A stretch of 64,000 nt of DNA from Sulfobacillus thermotolerans. Lineage in GTDB: Bacteria > Bacillota > Sulfobacillia > Sulfobacillales > Sulfobacillaceae. A program made the translations under genes and the position numbers. The stretch spans positions 1,302,001-1,366,000 of the forward strand of contig CP019454.1 in assembly GCA_002951815.1 (NCBI GenBank), given 5' to 3'. The notes beneath the pieces were generated by a model that saw only the letters and a list, made by a program, of their open reading frames with translations, had not been told where the DNA came from and did no database searches. Below are positions 14,737-23,392 of this stretch, one piece after another (within the stretch, counting starts at the first letter, position 1; every line of letters begins with the position of its first letter).

Positions 14737-15978
14737 ATGGTGCGCGCTGAACGTGTGATTTTGGTGGGGACGGCTGATAAAGGGGAAAGTGCTAGACGCC
14801 GTGGATTGCAAGAGCTGGATGAATTAGCATTGTTAGTGGAACAAGCAGGCGGCGAGGTTGTTGACCGATATTTGCAGGCGCGAGACAATCCCGAGGTAGG
14901 GCTGGGGCCGGGAGCATTGCAGGAAGTCGCGCAAAGAGTCTTGGAATTAGACAGTGGGGTCGTCGTCTCTAATGACGATTTGGCGCCTTCGCGTCTGCAT
15001 CAATGGGCGCGTGTCCTCGGACCAGGTACGCGGATTATTGATAGAACCCAGGTTATTCTTGACATTTTTGCGCAAAGAGCATTCTCCCGGGAAGGCCGAG
15101 TCCAGGTGGAATTAGCTCAATTGCAATATTTATTACCCCGTTTGCGTCACTCCGGGACAGCGCCTTCTCGGGCGGGGGCGGGAATTGGAACGCGTGGTCC
15201 CGGTGAAACTCATCTCGAGATGGATCGCCGCAAAATTCGTTCGCGTATTAAAGCGTTGGAAGAGGCAATCGAGACGCTTCAAAAGGAACGCGCCGCTCGG
15301 CGTAGACGTCGGCAGCATCACCGGGTTCCTCTGATTACCTTGGTCGGCTACACCAACGTGGGGAAATCGACTTTGTTCGAACGATTAACGCGCCGGGCTC
15401 AATTAGCTCAAGATGCGCTATTCGTAACGTTAGATCCTAGTGTGCACAGAATTCTTATTCCAGGGGTTGGACCCGCTTTGCTGACCGATACCGTTGGGTT
15501 CGTTGAACGGTTGCCGCATACGCTAGTGGCAGCATTTCGCGCCACATTAGACGAAGTGGTGGAAGCCGATGTGCTCTTAGAGGTGCTGGACGCATCCAAG
15601 CCGACGCTTGACCAGCAACAAGAAGCGGTGGAAGAGGTTTTAAACGATATTGGGGCTAGTCACATCAAACGTATTAAAGTCTATAACCAATGGGATAAAT
15701 TGCCGGCTGATACGATAAAGCCGCAAGATGGAATAGCTGTATCAGCGCGGTATGACCAGGGTTTCGCTGGCTTATATACAGCGATTAGTCACGCCTTAGA
15801 GGACTTTTTCATCGACCAGTGGCTCTTTGTGCCTTGGAATGATGCCGTCGTATGGAAACGCATATATCAAGAAGCGACCATCATTGCGCGGCATGATACG
15901 GAAGATGGATCCCGCATGCTGATTCGTGCGCCGCGTGCGGTTTTGCCAGGGCTCATCCATCTTTCGGATGACCCCTGA
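14737..15978 (+). CDS. hflX: GTPase HflX
   Basis: A 413-residue ribosome-associated GTPase that splits stalled 70S ribosomes. The N-terminal HflX domain (about 20-110), a coiled linker (about 160-190, rich in Arg/Glu) and the G domain are all present: G1 G-Y-T-N-V-G-K-S-T about 203, G3 D-T-V-G-F about 250, G4 N-Q-W-D about 315. The motif G-P-G-E-T about residue 155 is typical. ATG at 14737 follows AAGGAGG. A short hairpin (CACCC/GGGTG, 14707-14720) abuts this site. Confidence 0.93.
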   Translation: MVRAERVILVGTADKGESARRRGLQELDELALLVEQAGGEVVDRYLQARDNPEVGLGPGALQEVAQRVLELDSGVVVSNDDLAPSRLHQWARVLGPGTRIIDRTQVILDIFAQRAFSREGRVQVELAQLQYLLPRLRHSGTAPSRAGAGIGTRGPGETHLEMDRRKIRSRIKALEEAIETLQKERAARRRRRQHHRVPLITLVGYTNVGKSTLFERLTRRAQLAQDALFVTLDPSVHRILIPGVGPALLTDTVGFVERLPHTLVAAFRATLDEVVEADVLLEVLDASKPTLDQQQEAVEEVLNDIGASHIKRIKVYNQWDKLPADTIKPQDGIAVSARYDQGFAGLYTAISHALEDFFIDQWLFVPWNDAVVWKRIYQEATIIARHDTEDGSRMLIRAPRAVLPGLIHLSDDP

Positions 15979-16018
15979 GGAACTTGCGTCCGGGCTCTTT
16001 TTACTCCAGGTCTTCATG

Positions 16019-16046
16019 TTGACATGATATATTGGAACAATAGTGT
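16019..16046 (+). promoter_or_regulatory. Candidate sigma-A promoter for miaB
   Basis: A perfect TTGACA at 16019-16024 is followed after 16 bases by TAGTGT, a weak minus-10. It lies 33 bases before the miaB start codon. Confidence 0.45.
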
Positions 16047-16078
16047 TTGTCACATATTGTGAGGAAGGGGTAGGAACT

Positions 16079-17467
16079 ATGGCGTCCCCCAAGTTTTATA
16101 TTCGAACCTATGGGTGTCAAATGAATGAACGAGACTCGCAAATTATGGCGGGGCAATTACAGCAGATGGGCTATGAGCGAGCTGACAAAGAAACGTCGGC
16201 TGATCTCATCATTGTCAATACATGTGCTGTTCGAGGGAGCGCAGAGGAGCACGCTTTCGGTTATATTGGACAGTTAAAGCAGTTGAAGGACGAGAAGCCG
16301 CAGATGCGCCTTGCAGTGGCGGGGTGCATGTCTCAAGAACCGGGAACGGTCGCTTGGCTCAAAAAGCATGCGTCCCATGTGGATTTGGTCTTTGGTACGC
16401 ATAACTTGCATGAGCTGCCCAAATTATTGGACGAAGTGGAGCAGCACGATGAAATGGTGGTCGACGTTTGGAAAAGTGCGGGTGAGGTTGTTGAACACTT
16501 GCCGTCGCAGCGTGCTGAAGGTGTGCAGGCCTTTGTCAATATCATTTACGGATGTGACAAGTTTTGCACGTATTGCATTGTGCCGTTCACACGTGGAAAA
16601 GAACGTTCGCGTGAAGTCGCTGCTATTGTGGAAGAAGTGCAGTCGTTGGCCCGAGAAGGGTACCAGGATATTACGGTGCTGGGCCAAAATGTCAACTCTT
16701 ATGGCCATGACTTAAATCCCGCGGTAGATTTAGGCGACTTATTACAGGAACTGGAAAAGATTGATGGTGTGCGGTGGTTGCGGTACACCACATCACACCC
16801 GCGTGACTTTAGTTCGCGCTTGATTGAAGTGATTGCGGCGAGTGAAAAGATTACTCACCATGTTCATTTGCCTGTGCAGGCCGGTTCGAATGCCATCTTG
16901 AAACGTATGAATAGGAAGTACACCCGTGAGCACTATTTGGATCTAATTGATCAAGTTAAGCGGGCGATTCCTGATGTCACGCTGACCACCGATATTATTG
17001 TTGGCTTTCCTGGCGAAACCGAAGAAGATTTTGAACAAACCTTGGACCTTGTTCGCACGGTGCGATATGATGCGGCCTTTACGTTTTTGTATTCGCCTCG
17101 GGAGGGAACGCCAGCTGCACGGTGGGAAGGGCGCGATCCTGTCCCCAATCCTGTAAAAAAGGAGCGCTTAAACCGATTGATGGAGCTTCAGTATCAAATT
17201 AGCTGGGAGGCTAATCAACGGTTGATCGGACGCACGGAGTTGGTGTTAATCGAGGGGCTAAGTAAAAAGAATCCGAACGTGTGGGCGGGGCGGACGCAAT
17301 CTAATAAGGTGGTATTAGTTGCCCGAGATCCCGCTGAGGACTTAATTGACCGTTTCGTGCCCGTAAAAATCACGGAGGCCAAAACGTTCTATTTAGCGGG
17401 TCAAGTAGCGGGAAAGCCCGTTTCTGATGTATCGCCTAGGCGCCGGGTTGAACTGCCGCTCGTATAA
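16079..17467 (+). CDS. miaB: tRNA-2-methylthio-N6-dimethylallyladenosine synthase
   Basis: A 462-residue radical-SAM methylthiotransferase that adds the 2-methylthio group to i6A37 of tRNAs reading U-starting codons. The N-terminal UPF0004 domain begins Y-G-C-Q-M-N and carries the three auxiliary-cluster cysteines (about residues 13, 49, 83). The radical-SAM C-x3-C-x2-C is in C-D-K-F-C-T-Y-C (about 157-164). A TRAM domain ends the protein. I place the start at ATG 16079, after GAGGAAGGGG, rather than at the GTG twelve codons upstream. Confidence 0.93.
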   Translation: MASPKFYIRTYGCQMNERDSQIMAGQLQQMGYERADKETSADLIIVNTCAVRGSAEEHAFGYIGQLKQLKDEKPQMRLAVAGCMSQEPGTVAWLKKHASHVDLVFGTHNLHELPKLLDEVEQHDEMVVDVWKSAGEVVEHLPSQRAEGVQAFVNIIYGCDKFCTYCIVPFTRGKERSREVAAIVEEVQSLAREGYQDITVLGQNVNSYGHDLNPAVDLGDLLQELEKIDGVRWLRYTTSHPRDFSSRLIEVIAASEKITHHVHLPVQAGSNAILKRMNRKYTREHYLDLIDQVKRAIPDVTLTTDIIVGFPGETEEDFEQTLDLVRTVRYDAAFTFLYSPREGTPAARWEGRDPVPNPVKKERLNRLMELQYQISWEANQRLIGRTELVLIEGLSKKNPNVWAGRTQSNKVVLVARDPAEDLIDRFVPVKITEAKTFYLAGQVAGKPVSDVSPRRRVELPLV

Positions 17468-17497
17468 CACGTTGCGGGACGAAAGAGGGGAACTTTC

Positions 17498-18643
17498 GTG
17501 GCATCGACTTACAAACGCAGGACACCCGAGGAGATCCTTGAAGATATTCGGCGCATGAGTCGTGGTCGGCATCGGGTCTATTTGGGTGCGGCACCGGGAG
17601 TGGGAAAAACCTTTACCATGTTGGGAGATGCCCATATCGCCCTGGATCAGGGCATTGACGTGGTTATTGGGATTATCGACACACACGGCCGCGAAGAAAC
17701 GCAGGAGCTCACCCAGGGCATCGAAGCGGTTCCCCTTGCTAAGGGGACCTATAAGGGGCTTGAGGTCGGGGAATTAGATGTAGCCGCGGTGATGGCGCGA
17801 GGACCTGATGTCGTCTTGGTGGATGAGTTGGCTCATACCAATGCCGATAATTGCAAAAATCGCAAACGCTACCAAGATGTTGAAGACTTATTAGCAGCTG
17901 GTATTAATGTCTGGTCGACATTAAATATTCAGCACTTGGAGTCGCTTAATGATACCGTTCGGCAGATCACAGGCATTCGCGTCCGCGAGACCGTCCCCGA
18001 TTACATTGTTCGCGAAGCAAATGAAATCCGTCTCGTGGATTTAACACCGGAGGCGCTCATTGAACGGCTAAAACGTGGAAAAGTTTATCAAGGACGCCGG
18101 ATTGACCAAGCGTTGCAAAACTTTTTCCGGACGGGAAATTTGACGGCACTGCGTGAATTGGCTTTACGGGCGGTCGCCGATGACACCGATGACCGTCTAG
18201 AAACGTATATGAATCGGCACGCTATTGAGGGACCCTGGCCTACCCATGATCGCATCATGGTGGCGGTGACGCCCTCTCCGAACGGTGCGCGTTTGCTGCG
18301 CCGTGGCTACCGCATCGCGCAGCGATTGAAGGGAGAATTTTATGTGGTCATCGTGCGTCCTGCGGACGGCAGTCAGTTTCCCACAAAGGACGAACAGGCA
18401 TTGGCGTCGCATATTAACTTGGCCAAGCAGTTAGGAGCGCAAGTCTTTGAGTTGCGAGACAATAACGTTCCTCGGGCGATTGTCAATTTTGCACGGGAAC
18501 ACCATGTGACAGAAATTGTCATGGGAGAATCATTGCGGACACGGTGGCAAGAGCTCTTTAAGGGGTCGGTCATCAACGAAGTTTTGCGACAAACGAGCAA
18601 TATTGATATTCTCGTGGTAGGACACGAACGTGATCATGACTAG
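17498..18643 (+). CDS. Stand-alone KdpD sensor fragment (KdpD N-domain plus USP domain)
   Basis: A 381-residue protein corresponding only to the cytoplasmic N-terminal part of the potassium sensor kinase KdpD. It has Walker A G-A-A-P-G-V-G-K-T (about 30-38), the V-D-E-L-A-H-T-N Walker B block (about 108-115), and a universal-stress-protein domain from about 250, closing with I-D-I-L-V-V-G-H. The membrane, GAF and histidine-kinase parts are absent and there is no kdpFABC or kdpE nearby. In some bacteria this region binds cyclic di-AMP. The GTG start follows AGAGGGG. The last codons lie inside a 16-bp inverted repeat. Confidence 0.85.
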   Translation: MASTYKRRTPEEILEDIRRMSRGRHRVYLGAAPGVGKTFTMLGDAHIALDQGIDVVIGIIDTHGREETQELTQGIEAVPLAKGTYKGLEVGELDVAAVMARGPDVVLVDELAHTNADNCKNRKRYQDVEDLLAAGINVWSTLNIQHLESLNDTVRQITGIRVRETVPDYIVREANEIRLVDLTPEALIERLKRGKVYQGRRIDQALQNFFRTGNLTALRELALRAVADDTDDRLETYMNRHAIEGPWPTHDRIMVAVTPSPNGARLLRRGYRIAQRLKGEFYVVIVRPADGSQFPTKDEQALASHINLAKQLGAQVFELRDNNVPRAIVNFAREHHVTEIVMGESLRTRWQELFKGSVINEVLRQTSNIDILVVGHERDHD

Positions 18644-18665
18644 AAGGGCTGATCACGTTCGTGTC
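18621..18665 (+). terminator. Perfect 16-bp inverted repeat spanning the kdpD-like stop codon
   Basis: GACACGAACGTGATCA at 18621-18636 is matched exactly by its complement at 18650-18665, with a 13-base loop holding the TAG stop. The arm therefore also encodes the final residues. Only TT follows, so it may be a bidirectional terminator between convergent genes or an mRNA-stabilising structure. Confidence 0.6.
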
Positions 18666-18700
18666 TTATGATATTACCGATATTACTGAGTCGATGTCCA

Positions 18701-19897
18701 TCATGTGATCTGGCGGTGTTGCGGTGATACAGGTGCCATGGCGCTGGCTTTCTTTCCAGAGGATGATGTTTTAGGTTTAGGAGCCGCCTTTAGAGCCTTG
18801 GCTACACGGTTCCACCATTGGGCATCTTCGTATCCGACGCGCCAGAATCCGACTCCCCCTAGGTGATCCTTTTCCGCGAGCTTAATCCGGTCTACTGCGC
18901 CTCGGTCATTGACGAACCATAAGGTGTACTTCACGCCATTTTGCGTATAGTTATCATACGCTTCTTTATCCGTGGGATCCCACGTATAGGTACCATATTT
19001 GTGTTGGTACATGATTTTCAATGGAATGGTGGTAGCTTTCGTAGATCCCGCTTTCCACAAATAGCCGTAATCGGCAATGCCCAGATATAATTTCGACGGT
19101 TTGATGCCTGTTTTCAGTGCTAAGTCAATGCTCTTCTTGACCCATGGATAAGGACTCACCGGACCTGGGGCGGTGCCATTACTATGCAAATCGTACGCCA
19201 TTAAGACCATGCTGTTAACGTCGGCCGACAAGGCTTTAAGATCATATGCCCCCGATTGCCCAGTTCCTGCGGTCAGCGGGACGACGGACATGGAAATAGA
19301 TACATTTTTGGGCATTTTTGCATGCAACTCGTTCATAAAATCGACGAGAAGCGGGCGGTCAGCGGCTTTGAGTTTCTGAAAATCAATTTGTACGCCGGGG
19401 TAGTGATTGTCCGTGACAATCTTGACAATTTGATCCACGGCCTGTGTTCGCAATGCGGCGGTTGAGAGCATGCCATCAGTACCCATATAGTTGTTAAACA
19501 AGGGCATCAGCGGCAAATGGGCTTGTTTTGCTAATGTCGCGGCATTCCCTTCAGGTTTGGCAATGACTGTTCCTTGCGACGTGACTTCGTACCAAAATGG
19601 GGAAAGATACGTCACCAATGATGGATGGGCTTTAACAAACGTGAAGGGATTAGGACTGACATGGGCCATGGTTTGATCATAAAAGGCAATGACTTTGAGT
19701 TCTCCAGGACCGGTCGTAGCCCCGCCCGTTGCCGCCTTTTTCACGGTTGTCGCTGCTTTATTGGCGGATTTTCGTGTGGCTTGCGTGGCTTTTTTTACGG
19801 GTGCCGGCTTTTGGGGTTCGGCGGACAGACCGCATCCTCCAATGAGAATGCTTGCGGACCCTAAAGTGGTGAACAGTTTAATAGTGCGCTTGTTCAT
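18701..19897 (-). CDS. GH18-like lipoprotein with substituted catalytic residue
   Basis: A 398-residue exported lipoprotein. The signal peptide ends in L-I-G-G-C (Cys22), followed by a Lys/Ala/Thr-rich linker (28-62) and a glycoside hydrolase 18 barrel similar to spore-germination YaaH/SleL-type domains. At the strand-4 motif, normally D-G-x-x-I-D-F-E, it reads P167-G-V-Q-I-D172-F-Q174: the acid/base Glu is Gln and the first Asp is Pro, so hydrolase activity is unlikely. The ending strand G-V-G-F-W-R-V-G-Y fits the fold. The start ATG at 19897 is chosen from AAAGGAGG; the longer frame lacks a site. Probably a wall- or glycan-binding protein. Confidence 0.78.
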   Translation of the reverse strand: MNKRTIKLFTTLGSASILIGGCGLSAEPQKPAPVKKATQATRKSANKAATTVKKAATGGATTGPGELKVIAFYDQTMAHVSPNPFTFVKAHPSLVTYLSPFWYEVTSQGTVIAKPEGNAATLAKQAHLPLMPLFNNYMGTDGMLSTAALRTQAVDQIVKIVTDNHYPGVQIDFQKLKAADRPLLVDFMNELHAKMPKNVSISMSVVPLTAGTGQSGAYDLKALSADVNSMVLMAYDLHSNGTAPGPVSPYPWVKKSIDLALKTGIKPSKLYLGIADYGYLWKAGSTKATTIPLKIMYQHKYGTYTWDPTDKEAYDNYTQNGVKYTLWFVNDRGAVDRIKLAEKDHLGGVGFWRVGYEDAQWWNRVAKALKAAPKPKTSSSGKKASAMAPVSPQHRQIT

Positions 19898-20009
19898 GCT
19901 GTGCCTCCTTTGGCTGTGGAACACATAGTCCGACGGGACAAATTGCAGTTCTATTATGAGTCGCATCGTTAAGGGCCATACTGGAAGTGTTAGGGAAGGT
20001 TGGAGGCAA

Positions 20010-20492
20010 ATGGGGTGGAGCGTGAAAAAGTTTTGGCTAGGTGTTCTAGCAGGGACCATGGTGACTTTGGGGACAGAGGTCAGCTGGCTTGTCACGGGCG
20101 GGGTGCACATTACCTTGCCAGTATCTATTGTGTCGCAAGCGCTGACACAGAGCCTCCAAGGAATCCAAAGGTCGCAGTGGAAGGCGATGGGGAATACAGT
20201 GGAACAACATATGCGTCCGGAATTAGTGCGTTCTGTTAATAAAATCGTCGGAACGGTCCATATTCAGGTCGATGGCCTTAACGTGGGCATTAATCCACGT
20301 AACGAACAGCGCTTGCGCGAACGGTTGCTTTCCGAAATGAGCCAGGCCGTGACCGCCTATCTCACTCAAGGTGGTGGGCACGTCGCGCTCGCTATCGATC
20401 TCGAGAAGGTATTTTTGTCCCATCCGCAAGAAATTTTCCTGACTGAACGGGTGGGACCGTTGACGGTACCGGTCTTCGTGACGATTCCCTAA
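20010..20492 (+). CDS. Membrane-anchored hypothetical protein
   Basis: A 160-residue protein of unknown function. It has an N-terminal basic segment, one membrane helix (about residues 9-32), then an outside domain of mixed helix and strand, with a long helix around residues 90-115 and the ending V-P-V-F-V-T-I-P. I recognise no family. The start is uncertain: ATG at 20010 has GGAGG only 3 bases upstream, GTG at 20019 is close by, and an in-frame ATG at 19956 would extend it by 18 residues. It diverges from the GH18-like gene and precedes the rpsB promoter. Confidence 0.6.
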   Translation: MGWSVKKFWLGVLAGTMVTLGTEVSWLVTGGVHITLPVSIVSQALTQSLQGIQRSQWKAMGNTVEQHMRPELVRSVNKIVGTVHIQVDGLNVGINPRNEQRLRERLLSEMSQAVTAYLTQGGGHVALAIDLEKVFLSHPQEIFLTERVGPLTVPVFVTIP

Positions 20493-20494
20493 CC

Positions 20495-20523
20495 TTGTCG
20501 TAATTCGCTAATTGTGCTATAAT
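20495..20523 (+). promoter_or_regulatory. Sigma-A promoter of the rpsB operon
   Basis: TTGTCG (20495-20500), 17-base spacer, perfect TATAAT (20518-20523). It starts 3 bases after the preceding stop codon and leaves a leader of about 85 bases before rpsB. Confidence 0.85.
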
Positions 20524-20559
20524 TCGCTAGGATTTTTTACCACACACGCTGTTCTTTTC

Positions 20560-20609
20560 CCTGGTGTTGATCAAAAGCGATAGGAGCAGCGGAGGATAAA
20601 ACCAGGAGG
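20560..20609 (+). promoter_or_regulatory. rpsB leader pairing that masks half of the Shine-Dalgarno
   Basis: CCTGGT at 20560-20565 is complementary to ACCAGG at 20601-20606, and the latter overlaps the AGGAGG ribosome binding site (20604-20609) of rpsB. In other bacteria S2 represses its own operon through a leader structure; here the pairing offers a way to do so. The structure is inferred by eye. Confidence 0.4.
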
Positions 20610-20615
20610 TATATG

Positions 20616-21332
20616 ATGGCTGTCATTTCGATGAAGCAACTGCTAGAAGCGGGCGTGCACTTCGGTCACCAAACCCGGCGTTGGAACCCCAAAATGAAAC
20701 CCTACATTTTTACAGAACGAAACGGGATTTACATCATTGATTTGCAAAAGACTGTTCGCAAAGTGGATGATGCCTATAATTTCGTTCGCCAAATCGGCGC
20801 AAGCGGCGGCCGTATGCTGTTCATTGGGACAAAAAAGCAAGCCCAAGAAGCTGTCGCGGAAGAGGCTCAACGTTCTGGAGATTATTATGTCAATCAACGA
20901 TGGCTTGGTGGGATGTTAACCAATTTTGACACCATTAAAAAACGCGTCAAACGGTTGGCAGAATTGAAGGAACAAGAAGCCTCGGGCCAGTGGGACCGTC
21001 TGCCGAAGAAAGAAGTCAGTATGTTAACCCGGCAGAAAGAGAAGCTTGAAAAATATTTGGGTGGCATTGAAGGGATGACGCAACTGCCGGCAGCGGTTTT
21101 TGTTGTGGATCCTCGTAAAGAACACATTGCGGTCACGGAAGCGCGCAAACTGGGCATTCCTATTGTCGGCATTGTGGACACCAACTGTGATCCCGACGAA
21201 ATTGATTACATCATTCCCGGTAATGACGACGCCATTCGAGCTGTAAGATTGTTGACGGCCAAAATGGCTGATGCGCTGATTGAGGGTCGTCAAGGTGGAG
21301 TTGCTGAAGAAGAAGTTGCTGAAGCCCAGTAA
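20616..21332 (+). CDS. rpsB: 30S ribosomal protein S2
   Basis: A 238-residue small-subunit protein. It begins with the family-standard [18 protein letters not shown] and contains the signatures [11 protein letters not shown] and [12 protein letters not shown]. Two ATGs lie in tandem; the second (20616) is chosen because it stands 6 bases from AGGAGG and gives the canonical N-terminus. First gene of the operon with tsf, pyrH and frr. Confidence 0.97.
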   Translation: MAVISMKQLLEAGVHFGHQTRRWNPKMKPYIFTERNGIYIIDLQKTVRKVDDAYNFVRQIGASGGRMLFIGTKKQAQEAVAEEAQRSGDYYVNQRWLGGMLTNFDTIKKRVKRLAELKEQEASGQWDRLPKKEVSMLTRQKEKLEKYLGGIEGMTQLPAAVFVVDPRKEHIAVTEARKLGIPIVGIVDTNCDPDEIDYIIPGNDDAIRAVRLLTAKMADALIEGRQGGVAEEEVAEAQ

Positions 21333-21355
21333 GCATGCCTAATATGATGGGACCA

Positions 21356-21379
21356 GAGGGCGACCGTAAGGTCGCTCTC
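21356..21379 (+). other. Hairpin between rpsB and tsf
   Basis: GAGGGCGACC pairs with GGTCGCTCTC around a GTAA tetraloop, a nearly perfect 10-bp stem ending 20 bases before the tsf start. No T run follows, so it is more likely an mRNA stability or processing element, or an attenuating pause, than a full terminator. Confidence 0.5.
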
Positions 21380-21398
21380 ATTACGAGGAGGATACTCT

Positions 21399-22010
21399 GT
21401 GATACCCGCAAGTGATGTTAAGAAACTCCGCGAACAAACCGGCGCCGGCATGATGGAGTGCAAAAAGGCTCTGGAGCAAGCGGACGGAGATTTTGCCCGC
21501 GCCGTCGATATTTTACGCGAGCGGGGCCTGGCTCAGGCGGCCAAGAAGGCCGGCCGCGATGCTAACGAGGGATTGATTGAGAGCTATATTCACCTCCAAG
21601 GTCGCATAGGGGTGTTGCTCGAAATCAATTGTGAAACAGATTTCGTGGCCAATACTCCTGACTTTCACAACTTGGCGCATGACATTGCGATGCATATTGC
21701 AGCCGCTAATCCGCGTGTTGTGAGCCGTGATCAGGTATCAGCTCAAGACATTGAACATGAGCGGCAAGTGTTAATGGCGCAAGCGCAGAATGAGGGTAAA
21801 CCCGCCGCCATTGTCGAGAAAATGGTCGAGGGGCGACTAGAAAAATTTTATAAAGAGATTTGTCTCTTAGATCAGCCGTATGTGAAGAATCCCGATGTAA
21901 CGATTGACCAATTATTGAAAGAGCATATTGCCCGGTTGGGAGAACATATTGTGGTTCGCCGGTTTGCTCGGTTTGAGCGCGGTGAAGAACTCCCAGGAGT
22001 ACCAGTTTAA
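21399..22010 (+). CDS. tsf: Translation elongation factor Ts
   Basis: A 203-residue nucleotide-exchange factor for EF-Tu. The N-terminal UBA-like domain has [16 protein letters not shown], and the core domain has the T-D-F-V-A-N contact motif (about residue 80). It is the short form lacking the duplicated core region of E. coli EF-Ts, as in Thermus-type proteins. The start is GTG at 21399, after CGAGGAGGA. Confidence 0.95.
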   Translation: MIPASDVKKLREQTGAGMMECKKALEQADGDFARAVDILRERGLAQAAKKAGRDANEGLIESYIHLQGRIGVLLEINCETDFVANTPDFHNLAHDIAMHIAAANPRVVSRDQVSAQDIEHERQVLMAQAQNEGKPAAIVEKMVEGRLEKFYKEICLLDQPYVKNPDVTIDQLLKEHIARLGEHIVVRRFARFERGEELPGVPV

Positions 22011-22020
22011 ATGCTTTGAA

Positions 22021-22044
22021 GGAGGGGGCGGGAGCGTCCCCTCC
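22021..22044 (+). other. Hairpin between tsf and pyrH
   Basis: GGAGGGG (22021-22027) pairs with CCCCTCC (22038-22044) around a 10-base loop, between the tsf stop and the pyrH ribosome binding site. No T run follows it. It may modulate the ratio of tsf to pyrH expression. Confidence 0.4.
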
Positions 22045-22072
22045 TATCTTGGCGTTATATGGAGGAAATACA

Positions 22073-22804
22073 ATGGCTGATCAGCCCAAATATCACCGTA
22101 TTGTACTTAAGCTGTCTGGGGAAGCCTTGGCGGGTGCCGCTGGATATGGAATTGATCCGATTGTTGTCGATAGTATTGCCCGACAAATCAAGGACGTGTT
22201 AAGTTTAGGTGTGCAGATTGCGGTTGTTGTCGGGGGAGGCAATATTTGGCGAGGTCTCTCGGGTTCCTCTAAAGGCATGGACCGCGCAACGGCTGATTAT
22301 ATGGGCATGTTGGCTACCGTTATTAATGCGCTGGCGTTAATGGACGCATTGGAAAAACACGGTGTTCCCGTTCGGGTACAGACCGCCATCGAGATGAAAG
22401 AGGTTGCTGAGCCCTATATTCGGCGTCGGGCGATTAATCACCTCGACAAAAATCGTGTGGTGATATTTGCTGCAGGCAACGGAAATCCGTATTTTTCTAC
22501 GGATACAACGGCGGCTCTGCGCGCGGCGGAAATTGAAGCCGATGTGATGTTGAAGGCAACGAAAGAGTCTGGGGTATACGATGCTGATCCGCGCACGAAT
22601 CCGGAAGCTAAGAAACTAGATGAAATTGGTTACCTAGATATTTTGAAAGAAAACTTACGGGTGATGGACGCGACGGCTACCTCTTTATGTATGGACAACG
22701 ATATTCCGATTGTGGTGTTTAACATGAATCAATTTGGTAACATCCGCAAAGTCGTGTTAGGTGAACCGATTGGGACGTTTGTGAGGAGCGAACATCGTGG
22801 TTAA
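22073..22804 (+). CDS. pyrH: Uridylate kinase
   Basis: A 243-residue hexameric UMP kinase of the amino-acid-kinase fold, making UDP from UMP and ATP. Visible are [17 protein letters not shown] and D-A-T-A-T-S-L. The start at ATG 22073 is supported by GGAGGA 6 bases upstream; the longer frame starting at 22016 crosses the intergenic hairpin. It overlaps frr by 8 bases. Confidence 0.95.
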   Translation: MADQPKYHRIVLKLSGEALAGAAGYGIDPIVVDSIARQIKDVLSLGVQIAVVVGGGNIWRGLSGSSKGMDRATADYMGMLATVINALALMDALEKHGVPVRVQTAIEMKEVAEPYIRRRAINHLDKNRVVIFAAGNGNPYFSTDTTAALRAAEIEADVMLKATKESGVYDADPRTNPEAKKLDEIGYLDILKENLRVMDATATSLCMDNDIPIVVFNMNQFGNIRKVVLGEPIGTFVRSEHRG

Positions 22805-23354
22805 AGACATTCTGTCCGACGCAGAAAGCAAAATGACAAAAACGGTGGAATCCTTTGAGAGAGATTTATCGTCGATGCGTGCTGGGCGTGCGCATCCGGG
22901 TCTGCTTGAAAAGATTCCGGTGGATTACTATGGGGCGATGACCCCCATTCAGCACCTGGCCGCTATTTCTGTCCCGGAATCGCGCATGCTGGTTGTGCAA
23001 CCTTTTGACCCGAGTGTGATGTCGGCCATTGAAAAAGCTATCATTAAGGCAGACATTGGGGTGTCGGTGAGATCAGATGGTCCCATGCTGCGGGTAAGCG
23101 TGCCGGCCTTGACCGAAGAACGGCGCAAGGACTTAGTGAAACAATTACGTCGTCTTTTGGAAGAGGAAAAGGTGGCCATTCGTAATATTCGACGGGACGC
23201 ACTGGAAAGTCTCAAGGCCGAGCAAAAAGACCACACTATTACGGAAGACGACGAACGCCGTGGTCAGACCGAGGTTCAAAAACTTACGGATCGCTTTATT
23301 AAGGAGTTGGATGTGTTAGCCGAGCATCGCGAAAAGGATATTTTAACTCCTTAA
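22797..23354 (+). CDS. frr: Ribosome recycling factor
   Basis: A 185-residue two-domain protein that, with EF-G, splits the post-termination ribosome. The pattern [10 protein letters not shown], the V-x-Y-Y-G hinge and the E-E[12 protein letters not shown] helix are typical. The GTG start at 22797 lies within the end of pyrH, after GTGAGGAG, so expression is coupled to it. Confidence 0.96.
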   Translation: MVKDILSDAESKMTKTVESFERDLSSMRAGRAHPGLLEKIPVDYYGAMTPIQHLAAISVPESRMLVVQPFDPSVMSAIEKAIIKADIGVSVRSDGPMLRVSVPALTEERRKDLVKQLRRLLEEEKVAIRNIRRDALESLKAEQKDHTITEDDERRGQTEVQKLTDRFIKELDVLAEHREKDILTP

Positions 23355-23392
23355 CGAAGCTCGGGCGATACGTCGATCTGTTGGGAGGTTGG

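Noticed and set aside
18701-20110. Longer form of the GH18 lipoprotein starting at 20110
   Set aside because: The added 71 residues hide the lipoprotein signal peptide, overlap the divergent gene and lack a ribosome binding site.
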